Shown: in pieces, positions 1 to 9,812 of the stretch
Layout: each line of letters opens with the position of its first letter
How positions within the stretch are numbered: position 1 is the first letter of the stretch
DNA from: Sabellastarte sp. h YS-2021
Lineage: Eukaryota; Annelida; Polychaeta; Sabellida; Sabellidae
Length of the DNA stretch: 64,000 nucleotides
Reading direction: 5' to 3'
Assembly: GCA_964017235.1 (NCBI GenBank)
Contig: OZ024935.1
Span: 88,627,052-88,691,051, forward strand
Translations under genes and position numbers: made by a program
The notes under the pieces: generated by a model
Databases searched by the model: none
Seen by the model: only the letters and a program-made list of their open reading frames with translations
What the model was told of the DNA's origin: nothing

Positions 1-984
1 AGCTTTTGTCATTTTCTGAAATATATACAGAATAAAACATAAAAACAGCTGGACAATTCTTGCAGCAAATTCACACAGAAACCTAATTCTAAATCCTGTC
101 ATAAGTCTAAGACTTTTGTCTCAGTTTAAGCTTAAGCTGAGATTCATGATGGAACTGAAATCTATACTTAGCTCCGACCTTTGTCCCACAACTAAAGTTT
201 ATATTTCTTCACAGAAAGTACAATAACACTATGTTTAATACAGCAGAAGTGCAGAAAACCAAGATTGGGCTATGTTTATAAAATTAATGTCATATTTCGA
301 TTGCACTATCTTCTAAGATAGGATTCACCAAAAGAATTAAATCCTGAGAGCTTTATTTGCTAAATCTATGTTGTCTAAACAAATTTTTGTTTTTCAAAGT
401 TGTTGGGATAGCTGGGATTGTAGTGTATATGACTTAGGCACATTTAAATACACCTTTTGTCAATAAGGAGGCAAATATGAGAGCCAGGCATATGCATGTA
501 TATTTGAACTTTCTTGGAAGACTTAAGTTTCCTTTGAGATAGGCTCCAAGTCAAGCCACAACTTAAGTCCAAAGAGTTTGGTCTTTATGTGAATCCTAAT
601 ACAAAATTTAGACATAAATCTGTGTTGAAAATCTTGAGTTGAGAAAAAACTGTCTTACACTTAACCTGAAAAGTGACCTTAAGTACTTCTTTAAAATATG
701 TTGCAATAATAATTTTGTCAGCCATATTTTTAGCTATTAAACAAAGTGGGAGTCATTCCAAAACACTAGAAAGAGCAAACTAATTGACACATTTTAAAAG
801 TTGTTGTTTTACTGATTTTACTAATCTTATACCAGTGCTTTTTGTTGTTATAAGCCCCCCCCCCCCCCCCCCTTTTGAAAAATACATGTGCCTGGAGCAT
901 TATCATAGAATTTATGATATGTATAATACAATACAATTTGTCATTAAATACTACATAAGTTATCAAAAGTTTCATGCATTATCA
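1..984. other. Non-coding AT-rich flank
   Basis: I see no gene here. The stretch is AT-rich with a pure C tract at 855-872 that opens short reading frames on both strands; these look accidental. It lies on the 3' side of the minus-strand ankyrin-protease gene, so a last exon or 3' UTR could be hidden in it, but I could not identify one. Confidence 0.5.
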
Positions 985-1165
985 AGTAGCATGAGGAGTA
1001 CCCATCTCATCAGTGAAGTTAAGCAACTATGGACTAGGTTGATACTTAGATGAGTGACTGTCTGAGTTATAGGTCAGGAAGGGATGTATCTGATTCAGAA
1101 TTTGTTTTTGTCACCAGACTTTCATAATTTCTAACATACAACTTGTGTCTCTGATGGCTTGTTGC
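985..1165 (+). mobile_element. 5S rRNA-derived SINE, copy 1
   Basis: The first 115 or so bases follow the 3' two thirds of a 5S rRNA gene: a GAAGTTAAGCAACTATGG segment, then GATACTTAGATGAGTGACTG, which corresponds to the 5S internal promoter ending TACTTGGATGGGAGACCG. It is diverged and lacks a full 5S body, so it is not a working 5S gene. A non-5S tail follows (CCAGACTTTCATAATTTCTA, then GTGTCTCTGATGGCTT). The same tail follows the 5S-like segment at 48262-48446, which shows that the two are copies of one SINE. It ends about 35 bases from the donor site of the exon at 1201-1344. Confidence 0.7.
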
Positions 1166-1200
1166 TTGTGCAAGTTGTTACTTGTCATAGTATCACCTAC

Positions 1201-1344
1201 CTCCTGTTCTGTCTGTTTCAGTTTTCTTTCAGCCTCTGCCAACCGTTGATTCAGGTTTTGGTTTTCCAGCTCGAGTTCTTTGCAACGTCTTTGAAGTGTA
1301 ACAAGCTCATCATTTGGTTTGTGATTGTTACTTTCTTCATTACA
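1201..1344 (-). CDS. Probable coiled-coil exon of the ankyrin-protease gene
   Basis: On the minus strand this 144-base open stretch lies between a good acceptor (TATTTTCAG) and a good donor (GAG|GTAGGT). It encodes 48 residues, beginning CNEESNNHKPNDELVTLQ and ending in a strongly charged, heptad-like run (about residues 15-48) rich in L, E, Q, N, K and R, as expected of a coiled coil. Both ends are phase 0, which matches the phase-0 donor of the exon at 3123-3454, so it could be the next exon of that gene. Membership is inferred from strand, order and phase only; other exons could intervene, and the donor implies at least one more exon to the left. A separate gene is the alternative. Confidence 0.55.
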
Positions 1345-1779
1345 CTGAAAATAACAGTATGAGGGATTACTTTGACATCAGCAGATCACTATGTTTGAAC
1401 AAGTTAGAGGAAAATGAAGAACCTGGAGGCAAGTTTTCCCCATATGTATTATCTACCAGCTGCTAATCGGTATGACGAAGAAGTAAACAAGCGCTAAATA
1501 TTTGTAAATATTTCAACAACTAAGTAACTTACACGTTATATTATTCATTTATATATACAGCAATAGAATATATCTTGCTGCATTATAATCCATGTACAAA
1601 TAGTGGAGAAATCTAAGATTAAAGATTTATTTTATACTGGCTGTTACCACTAGTGGCCTTTAATAGGGATACTATTCTATCCTATTCTGGACTTTTATAG
1701 CACTTAACCTTTGCCAAGGCAGACTATTAAGCGCAACACCAGTCAGGTCCAGTTCAGTAATCGTAATTCCATAGACATA

Positions 1780-2345
1780 GCCAAGTCGATACCACGGTGA
1801 TGCTGGATAGTTTATAATGCTAAGTTGGAAAAGCCTTATCGAAGAGATGAGATTTTAGCTTTTTCTCAAAAAGGCAAGAGTTGGGGCAGAACGAACATCA
1901 CTGGGTAAATCATTCCAAAATGTGGGAGCATCAAAAGCAAAACTGTGACTGCAGTGTTTTTTGTGTACAGATGGGTAGTATTGAGCAACCTCCAGGAACC
2001 TTTTAGCTGGATGGTTATATCTTGTGTGATGCCATATCTTTCATATGAAATAGACAAAAGAGGACCAAAATAGCTTGCAGGATCACCGTAAAGAAACCTA
2101 TAAACCAAAGTGGCAGCTTTTAAAAATACAGCGAAATTCAACTGGCAACCAATAGAGTTATTTCAGTATGCGAGATGCCCGTGAGTATCTATTGCAGTTT
2201 GTGACAATCCTACCAAGTGTGTTTTGAATGCACTGCAGTTTGTGCATGTTGAAACTGGACGAACTCCTGAACAGGGAGTAGCAGTAGTCCAGACGACTAC
2301 TCACCAGGGCATTTGCACCAGGAAAGCAGCCTCATCTGTCAGATA
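1780..2345 (-). mobile_element. LINE relic: C-terminal end of a CR1/L2-type reverse transcriptase
   Basis: In broken minus-strand frames one reads the usual end of a CR1/L2-like reverse transcriptase: SRLDYCYSLFRSS, LGRIVTNCNRYSRASRIL, LYWLPVEF, KAATLVYRFLYGDPASYFG and finally FAFDAPTFWNDLPSDVRSAP. Stops and frameshifts interrupt it (for example a stop just before LYWLPVEF), so it is a dead 5'-truncated copy. It lies between the exons at 1201-1344 and 3123-3454, in the same orientation as the gene. The clade call rests on the motif style and is approximate. Confidence 0.7.
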
Positions 2346-3122
2346 ATGTCTAATCTGCCTCAGATTATGCATTTGAATGATGCAAGTCTTACAAATATTG
2401 GACAGGCTTGCCATGTGATTTATTTTTAATTATTATTCATGTAATGTGGTGCCCATGGATAATAAAAGCACAATACCCCTGTCAAGTATACTGCTACATT
2501 TTGTCACTATCAAATAAGACAAAATACACAATTAAAAAGATTCTCGGGTGTTATTGTTTTTGTGTTTACTTGTGATAAATTATAAAAATATGTGTCATTC
2601 TGGTAATTTTCCTATTGTACACACATAGGAGAGTATGAAGTGCTTCATTTTGTCACATGTCCAGGAATCTGCTTTGACTGTTTGCCTTTGATTATATAAG
2701 TGCCTCACTTTTCAATCACAAATGTTCAAAATTGCTTGAATACTGGAAATATGAAGGTATTGTTGTCTTGAATAGCCATATCAGGAGAAAATTTAGCTCA
2801 GAATCAGTTAGTTTTTGTTACTTCCAACTTTTTCTAAAAAATTTGTAAACCTAATAAAAAAAATATGACAACCAAATAGTTTTTGGTTGACACTCTCTCA
2901 GATGAGAAATTTGAATTTAAAATCTATTCTCTTATATTTTTTTTAGAAACATAGTAAGTTTTAATGAAATTCATGAAAAATTTACATGAAAAAATGGCAG
3001 ACTGAGTGCAAATGTCTACCCAAACAATTTCAAACAAGTAGACCTTTAAAATATCGACTGACATAAACATTTTTCTTTATTCCTTTGTAAACAAGGTGAT
3101 GAATAAAGAGTTGAGTAATTAC
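2346..3122. other. Intron-like spacer
   Basis: AT-rich sequence between the LINE relic and the serine-bearing exon. I see no coding segment with splice sites and no clear repeat. Confidence 0.45.
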
Positions 3123-3454
3123 CTGGGTTATTTTTTCACCAACATGCTCTTTAAAATGCAATATAAGATTGTATGTCTTTGCCACATATTCAATGCAGTT
3201 ATCCAGTCTGATACCAAACACCACAGTGCTATGCCACTGTCCCTGTATGAAGTACTTCTCACTACTCCCGCAAACCAAGCCAATCACATGATCTGTGTCA
3301 AGGTCAAATACCGGTGCACCACTATCCCCTGATGCTGCAAATGGCAGTTCTTCATTGGGGATTATTACAAACATGCCTGGACAAAGGCAGTTACCCAGGG
3401 TGGTGGTATGGTCAATGTCTACAATCTGACCAGTGGTAGTACCAGTCACTGCAC
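3123..3454 (-). CDS. Ankyrin-protease gene, exon with catalytic serine
   Basis: This exon supplies the second barrel of a chymotrypsin-fold protease. After the acceptor TTTCTTCCAG it reads AVTGTTTGQIVDID, the usual entry strand of the C-terminal barrel, and about 30 residues later AASGDSGAPVFDLD, with the nucleophile Ser codon at 3321-3323. VIGLVCGSS follows, the substrate-binding strand. The exon enters at codon position 2, which fits the single leftover base of the exon at 4221-4500 and makes a Gly codon at the junction. It leaves in phase 0 at CAG|GTAATT. Ser lies 90 residues after the candidate Asp, close to the 93 of chymotrypsin. The family call is strong. The substrate is unknown; no specificity pocket was assigned. 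Confidence 0.85.
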
Positions 3455-3586
3455 CTGGAAGAAACGGGTAAGTACAAGATACTGTGAGATACAAGAATTA
3501 AAATATAGCTTTTGTTGACTAAAATGAAGCATTCTACTGCAAGCAGCTGAAGGTTCACACAAAAAACATGCAAGCAGTGATTATTA

Positions 3587-3977
3587 AAGGTACACCATAC
3601 CTAGGGATTGTAAAAGATAGTTTAAATATCCTCATGTATATCACCTCTGTTAACCCCAGGACTTCCAGGGGTACCTCTTTAACTCAGCTGTTTAATGAGA
3701 CAGACTTGCATTTATTTCTGTTTAAGGGATCCTCCTTTGGTTCAGCCAGTTAAAGAGTCAGTTAAAGGGTCAGTTTGTTTCTGTGTGTAATCCAAAGACA
3801 CTGAGATCAATTCCCAGCAGAAGCAGGCAATGTATTGGACAATATCCAATTTAAACAGTACTGATGCTTTAGCACTGTCTGAAAGAAATCATTAGAGTAG
3901 CGGAGTGATAAATGCAAAACCATTATATCCCTGATTTTTGTCTGAGCATATTATAAACGATCAGGGATGGTGTATGC
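3587..3977. repeat. Possible MITE or old SINE in an intron
   Basis: A block of about 390 bases with loosely matching inverted ends (GGTACACCATACCTAGGGAT on the left; the complement of the right end reads GGCATACACCATCCCTGAT). Inside, TGAGATCAATTCCCAGC faintly resembles a tRNA B box. Neither class is secure. It lies in the intron between the Asp and Ser exons. Confidence 0.3.
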
Positions 3978-4220
3978 CACATAAGTGATGTTACTCAGTT
4001 TTTAAATAATAGTCACAATATATGGCAGTTTATGGTTCTGTAGCAGATTTCTGTCTAAAATACAAAGCAATATTATTACAAGTTTGCCGCTAGTAATTTA
4101 TCAATTATCTAATGGATAAAAATAGGTAAAAGGGATTTAACATTAGCATAAATACACCTGCAATTAAGCTATAATGTAACAACCGTGTTTACAAGACCAA
4201 AAAGTCATACAAATTTTTAC

Positions 4221-4500
4221 CTATTTTGACAATCTTCTTGGATAGCAATGTGCTATTACTTTCCTCAAACAGCTTTGGTGAAAGCTTAAGATGTGGAATT
4301 TGTAAACTGTAGTCTTTATTTTCCTGACATTTTTGTGTCAGTGGAAATACTGTGATATCAATAAACTTTGTTACTCCATCTATTTTTGCCAATGTCATGG
4401 CAGAAAGACTTGAATTTGCTAGGAAGCACATTTTCTGGTCTCCACAGGCCTGGGAAACAATCCATTTATTTTGTTTCTCAAGGTTCTTTTCATCTACAGC
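4221..4500 (-). CDS. Ankyrin-protease gene, exon with probable catalytic aspartate
   Basis: A 280-base exon with acceptor CTATTTCAG and donor AAAATAG|GTAAAA. It begins in phase 0 (AVDEKNLEKQ), exactly continuing the phase-0 donor after TSGHTFQ in the exon at 8158-8560, and ends with one spare base. At residues 47-54 it reads IDITVFPL, the strand that carries the triad Asp in this fold (codon 4357-4359), 51 residues after the His. The end, KKIVKI, joins G-AVTGTTTG in the next exon, a junction typical of these proteases. Assignment of this Asp over nearby ones (IDGVTKF) rests on spacing and context. Confidence 0.8.
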
Positions 4501-4935
4501 CTGAAATAGTAAAACCAAAAGTCAAAGAGACTGGAGAGGTACATGAAAAATTAATAGAATAAATTGTTGCCAACTTTGCGAAGGTGTATAATTAACAGAT
4601 ATTACCCTGCAAAATACCAGCAATTTATTTCATTACAACACTCTTATCAAGTATGTCTTTTGTTCTCCATGACTACAACCAGGACCTAGATGACAATGTA
4701 CTTAATATCAGGATTGGTAAATGATCACCAAGCTTGCAAATCTTTGGTCGATGTTTCCAGTCCAGCTGTGGAAAACATGTAGAACACACTGATCGGCTGT
4801 CCACATTTAGTACTAGATGTTGTAACTGATGGAAAAATGCAACTACTGTTGTATTATTACAGAAGATATGTTAAGATATGGTTCATATAAGATCTCAAAC
4901 AACTTCCCCCCCCTCCCCCCCGAAAAAAAACCCCA
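4501..4935. other. Intron segment with C tracts
   Basis: Intron between the His and Asp exons. It contains C runs at 4906-4913 and 4915-4921 directly before the left tip of the repeat element at 4936. No coding signal seen. Confidence 0.5.
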
Positions 4936-5215
4936 AACAAGAGGAGAGTGCCCGTGAACGGGCACTGTGTCAGCTGACTGAGTGTTTTTGATTTGTGAAG
5001 GTGATTAGAGGACAGAATAATTATCAGGAAAAGGGCTGTACAGAAATACAGTAAATGGTAACTGAACAGCAAGTTCGAAAGAAATTCCGAAGCTGACAGA
5101 AGAAAAGGATAAAAAAGCTGTGCCCTGTAAATGGTATTATGAAGGAAAATAACAAGGTAATTGTTTAAGTGTAAAAAATAGGTTAAAACATATTTAAAGA
5201 AATACTACAAATGCA

Positions 5216-5800
5216 ATATCCTCGTTCGACCTTGAAGAAGGGGTCCAAGGTCAAATCTAACCACACAAATACATTCCCAGCCCATGATTTCCTATGGTTT
5301 ACCATTCCAAACCTCTAGGACCAATTATAAATGAGTTATAAGCACTTTTAAGCTTGGCTGTCCTCATTTGACCTTGAAGGAGGGGTCCAAAGGTCAAATC
5401 TGACCATACCAAAAGATTCCGAGCCAATGATTTCCTATGGGATGGTTTACCATCCCAAATCTCTGTCACCAATAATAAGCGAGTTGTAGGCACTTTCAAT
5501 TTTCGCTATCCTCATTTGACCTTGAAGGAGGTTTCCAAGGTCAAATCGGACCATATCAACAAATTCACAGCCCATGATTTCCTGTCTGTTTACCATCCCA
5601 AACCTCTGGGACCAATAATAAGCGAGTTATAAGCACTTTTAAGTTTGGCTATCCTTGTTTGACCTTGAAGGAGGGGTCATTGAAGGTCAAATCTGACCAC
5701 ACCAAAAGATTCCCACCCCATGATTTCCTACAGGTTGGTTTATCATCCCAAACCTCTAGGATCAATAATAAGGGAGATATAAGCATTTTTCATGACTGAC
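5216..5800. repeat. Tandem array, unit about 145 bases (type A)
   Basis: Four diverged units, each with CTCATTTGACCTTGAAGGAG, then CCCATGATTTCCT, then CCAATAATAAGCGAGTTATA. The same unit forms about five copies at 14590-15262 inside copy 2 of the element. Confidence 0.85.
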
Positions 5801-5949
5801 AAAAAACACCTGTGGCGGCCATCTTGTTTCTCAAAATGAGGCCAAAAACATTCCCAGACAACATTTTATGGTTATTAATATATACTGCAAACTTAAGAAA
5901 GCTAGCTATAATATTTTTTTTCATCAGAGCAGTAATGGTGAAATCTCTC

Positions 5950-7560
5950 TCTACACACTGCGGCTATCCAGTGGATACAATGATTTACTCAACAGTGAGA
6001 ACCTGAAAGTAGCTATTGCTCAGCTATGCCATGACATAGAGGTCTGCAATTTCACTATGTTATAGCTGACGAAAATTCTGTGAATAACATATTTAACAAA
6101 TTACTCTAAATGTAATAGTTTTCAAGTTACAACTGATTTACTCAACAGTGAGAACCTCAAAGGAACTATTACTCAGCCATGCAATGAGCTACATGTCTGA
6201 AATTTTACTATGTTATAGCTAACCCAAAAGTAGGTGAACAACATATTCAAGCAAACTACTGTAAATGCATTAGTTTTCAAGCTTCAACTGATTTACTCAA
6301 TAGTGAGAACCTGAAAATAGCTATTGCTCCGCTATGCCATGAGCTATAGGTCTGTAATTTCACTATGTTATAGCTGACCCAAAAGTAGGTGAACAATATA
6401 TTTTAACAAAATACTCCAAATGCAATATTTTTCAAGTTATAGCTGATTTACTCAACAGTCAGTACCTGAGAATAGCTATTGCTCAGTTGTGCCATGAGCT
6501 ATAGGTCTATAATTTCACTATGTTATAGCTGACCCAAAAGTAGCTGAATAACATATTTGCACAAATTTCTGTAAATGCAATAGTTTTCCAATTATAACTG
6601 ATTTACTCAACAGTGAGAACTTCAAAGTAGCTATTACTCAGCTATGAAATGAGCCACAGGTCTGAAACTTCACTATGTTATAGCTGACCCCAAAATAGGT
6701 GAATAACATATGAAACAAAATACTCTAAATGCAATAGTTTTCAAGTTATAAGTGATTTACTCAACAGTGATAACCTAAAAGTAGCTATTACTCAGCTATG
6801 CCATGAGCTACAGGTCTGAAATTTTACTATGTTATAGCTGGCCCAAAAGTAGCTGAATAACATATTTACACGAAATTATCTAAATGCAATAGTTTTTAAG
6901 TTACAAGTGATTTTACTCATGATGGAAGTTACTGAAAAGCCCAAAAGTAGCTATTACTCACTTAGCTATTGAGACAGACACCCAACTTACTCACCATATT
7001 GTAGCTATGAAAAAAGTAGCTGAATAACATATTTTAACAAAATGCTCTAAATGTAACACTTTTCAAGTTATAAGTGATTTACTCAACAGTGATAACCTAA
7101 AAGTAGCTATTACTCAGCTATGCCATGAGCTACAGGTCTGAAATTTTACTATGTTATAGCTGACCCAAAAGTAGCTGAATAACATATTTATACGAAATTC
7201 TCTAAATGCAATAGTTTTCAAGTTATAAGCGATTTACTCAACAGTGATAACCTAAAAGTAGCTATTACTCAGCTATGCCATGAGCTACAGGTCTGAAATT
7301 TCACTATGTTATAGCTGGCCCAAAAGTAGCTGAATAACATATTTATACGAAATTCTCTAAATGCAATAGTTTTTAAGTTACAAGTGATTTTACTCATAAT
7401 AGAAGTTACTGAAAAGCCCAAAAGTAGCTATTACTCACTTAGCTATTGAGACAGACACCCAACTTACTCACCATATTGTAGCTATGAAAAAAGTAGCTGA
7501 ACAACATATTTTCACAAAATGCTGTAAATGCAACACTTTTGAAGTTATAAGTGATTTAGT
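5950..7560. repeat. Tandem array, unit about 156 bases (type B)
   Basis: About ten units. Each carries GATTTACTCAACAGTGA, AAAGTAGCTATTACTCAGC, ATGAGCTACAGGTCTGAAA and CACTATGTTATAGCTGACC. Some units have a variant ending with TTACTCACTTAGCTATTGAG and a run of CCCAACTTACTCACC. Short reading frames inside are accidental. Confidence 0.88.
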
Positions 7561-8157
7561 GCATGATTTCATGAATTTTAATGCATTAAAAATTATTAAA
7601 AAAATTTATTAAAAAAAAAGTAAGACAGATCCAGGTCTCATACTCACACAAGAGAATCTACCTCTGGCCTAGTACATATATGCAAGATATGAGAGAAATC
7701 CCTGCAATAGTCACTGAGAAAATTGTGATAAAAAGTTGAAATTTTCACACTTTTGGTGGGGGTACCCCCCTTGTAATGTCTCTAGCAAACAGACGAACAG
7801 ACAGATTTGCATGCCTTGAACAATTTTTCATCCTCGATAGATAAGGTAGCTTTTAAAAAAAACAGCATGTCTCTAGGCCTTGTAGTTTTGGAGAAGAAGT
7901 TGTTCACGCGGACGCGGACGCCCACGCCGCAGAGTGATGACATAATGTCAGCTGACTGACAAGTCAGCTGACATAAAAACAATGTCTTTCTTAGCCTTAC
8001 TTTTCCTGCAAAACGTTATGAATCCAACCAACTTCTATGTAATAAAGTCAATCACCAAAAATAAGAACGTGGAATATGCAAAGAACCCCCCCCAAAAAAT
8101 AATACCGGTAGTTACAGAGGTTTTACTGTACTATATATGAATTTATTGTACTATTAC

Positions 8158-8560
8158 CTGAAATGTATGGCCAGAAGTCAGGCCCCATGTTTGTCCTTCA
8201 GGATCAGTCATGAAGCAAGTAAGGCTTCCACAGGGAGTAATCTTTTTCACGGCATCCACTGATCCACCTGCACTCATCCGCTGCGAAATTTCTGGCACAC
8301 CATCCATGGTCACTTGCGCCAATAGGGATCCTCCTTGGACCAAATTGGTTGCAGATGACCTAGCAGGTTGTGGTAAATGGTCTCCCATGAGAAATTGTGC
8401 CTCTGATCTTAAGGTTACAAACTCAAATACAACACGGTTTGCTGGTAGTTCCTCTCTGACAAATGTTTCAGCATCACTTTTGCCGCCTTCTACTGTGTAC
8501 ACATAAATCTTTGCCAGACTTGTATCCTTGGAAAATCCCTTGATATAGCTGGGGGCATGC
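8158..8560 (-). CDS. Ankyrin-protease gene, exon with linker domain and catalytic histidine
   Basis: About 134 residues. The first part (HAPSYIKGFS, AKIYVYTVEG, REELPANRVVFEFVTL) alternates beta strands and charged turns, like the extra N-terminal domain that precedes some trypsin-like peptidases; I do not recognise a named family. The second part begins the first barrel (GGSVDAVKKITPCGSLTCFM) and ends TWGLTSGHTFQ, with the triad His at 8167-8169. The donor is CAG|GTAATA, phase 0. The acceptor is either TTTTAAG before 8560 or CCCCCAG before 8548; both give the same phase and both fit the two spare bases (AA) of the exon at 9381-9474. The reading frame stays open farther upstream, but the hydrophobic stretch there is intron sequence, not a signal peptide. 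Confidence 0.85.
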
Positions 8561-9380
8561 CTTAAAACATACAATGCCATACAAATGAGCATGATTTTGT
8601 TTACAATTAAAAAGATTAATTTGTCAACAACGTACAAATAAACATGACATTTTCAAGAAACTAGTAAATTTAACCAGAATAGCAAATATGCTTAAAAATT
8701 GTCAGCATTTTTTTAACTTTATGATTCACAGTATTTGAATGTTAAATGAGAATATTTTAATTACCCTGTAGGTCATACCTCCTAATTTATATAACATGAT
8801 CTTTAACTATAACCTTTCATTTCAGCATTTGTATAACATTGACATAAAAAACTGAAAGCTTTTGGAAATTTTACAAAAGAAAACTTACAAAACAACAATC
8901 ACTTGGTGTAACAAACCATGATATAGAGTAAGCTTTGTACTTGCTTTCTTGAAAGGAAAAGGCACATTTAAAAGAATATTATAGTGCATTTAGTGCAATC
9001 CCCATTTTATTACAAAGCGCAGCAAATAATTACCTATAACTTTTACATTTGGTTTGTAGATGCCCTGTGATTTAAAGTGGATAATCAGACCAACAATTTT
9101 CCATTACTGTAACAATAACCCATGGCCATGTGGCCTAAACAATGGGTTAATAGCAACAATAAATCTATTAAATCAATCATATCCATTCCGCAGTTTAGTA
9201 GATATTGGAAATGTCAGTGGTTGGAATGGTTCCGAAAATAAAAACTGCTTTCCAGGGCTCTGAAACCAAATAAGATCCAGTATTTTATATGCTTGCCACT
9301 GACAGTAAAACTGAACCACAATAATATACATGCCACAAATTAAAACAGGGATTTGTAAATCACTAACCATTTGCACTTAC
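8561..9380. other. Intron of the ankyrin-protease gene
   Basis: AT-rich intron between the exons at 8158-8560 and 9381-9474. I see no further exon and no obvious repeat. Confidence 0.55.
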
Positions 9381-9474
9381 TTTAGCACTACTGAAGAAAA
9401 CAAGCGGTACACTTCATTGAGCTCTTTTTGTTCAACATCTGTCATTTCCGCCTTGCCTTCTGCAGAGGAATCCT
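9381..9474 (-). CDS. Ankyrin-protease gene, short linker exon
   Basis: A 94-base exon with acceptor GTAATTCAG and donor CTAAA|GTAAGT. It encodes an acidic linker (DSSAEGKAEMTDVEQKELNE, then VYRLFSSVVL), probably one helix joining the ankyrin domain to the protease part. It enters at codon position 2, completing the single base left by the ankyrin exon (G+AG = Glu), and leaves two bases (AA) for the next exon. It was found by phase and splice signals rather than by homology, so its support is structural. Confidence 0.75.
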
Positions 9475-9812
9475 CTGAATTACAAAGATGTTTGTAATGT
9501 TAACAAGCTCTAACACCTAATCAGAATTTCTGGGTTGCAAAAGTCACCTCTATTTTATTTGAAAAAAAATGTTTGAAAGAACACATTAGTTTAGTAAAGT
9601 TTTCCATTAAATTATATACATATAGACATCTTGTTAAACAATCTGTCTCAGGTGAGACATGACTGATTATTATGCCATGGTAACAAAAGTAAGGCAGGCT
9701 TATAGGCCTATGCCTGGTCATCAAGTTTAAGAAATTTCCAATTACAAACTGATTTACTTTACCCAACCTAAGATCACACCGAATATATGTGTATATTTAG
9801 AACAATCCTCAC
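9475..9812. other. First coding intron of the ankyrin-protease gene
   Basis: Short intron between donor ATGG|GTGAGG (exon end 9813) and acceptor ATTCAG (exon start 9474). No repeat seen. The open frame of the ankyrin exon reads a few codons into it before a stop. Confidence 0.65.

Larger units (their letters stand above)
4936..7979. mobile_element. Helentron/pearl-like non-autonomous element, copy 1
   Basis: The left tip is AACAAGAGG followed by a perfect hairpin (arm AGTGCCCGT, loop GA, 4947-4966) and TGTCAGCTGACTGA. The right tip is a perfect 13-base stem with a 4-base loop at 7945-7974 (arm ATGTCAGCTGACT) followed by ATAAAAA, so TCAGCTGA recurs at both ends. Between are a non-repetitive left flank, a tandem array of about 145 bases, an array of about 156 bases and a GC-rich stretch (7898-7935). 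No protein is encoded. The layout (hairpin tips, subterminal inverted repeats, core tandem repeats) matches Helentron-associated elements and bivalve pearl elements; the class is inferred. It lies in the intron between the His and Asp exons, and a longer copy is at 14310-18199. Confidence 0.7.

Noticed and set aside
8562-8637. Hydrophobic start (MYVVDKLIFLIVNKIMLIC) as a signal peptide for a secreted protease
   Set aside because: It lies upstream of a splice acceptor whose phase fits the preceding exon, so it is intron sequence.
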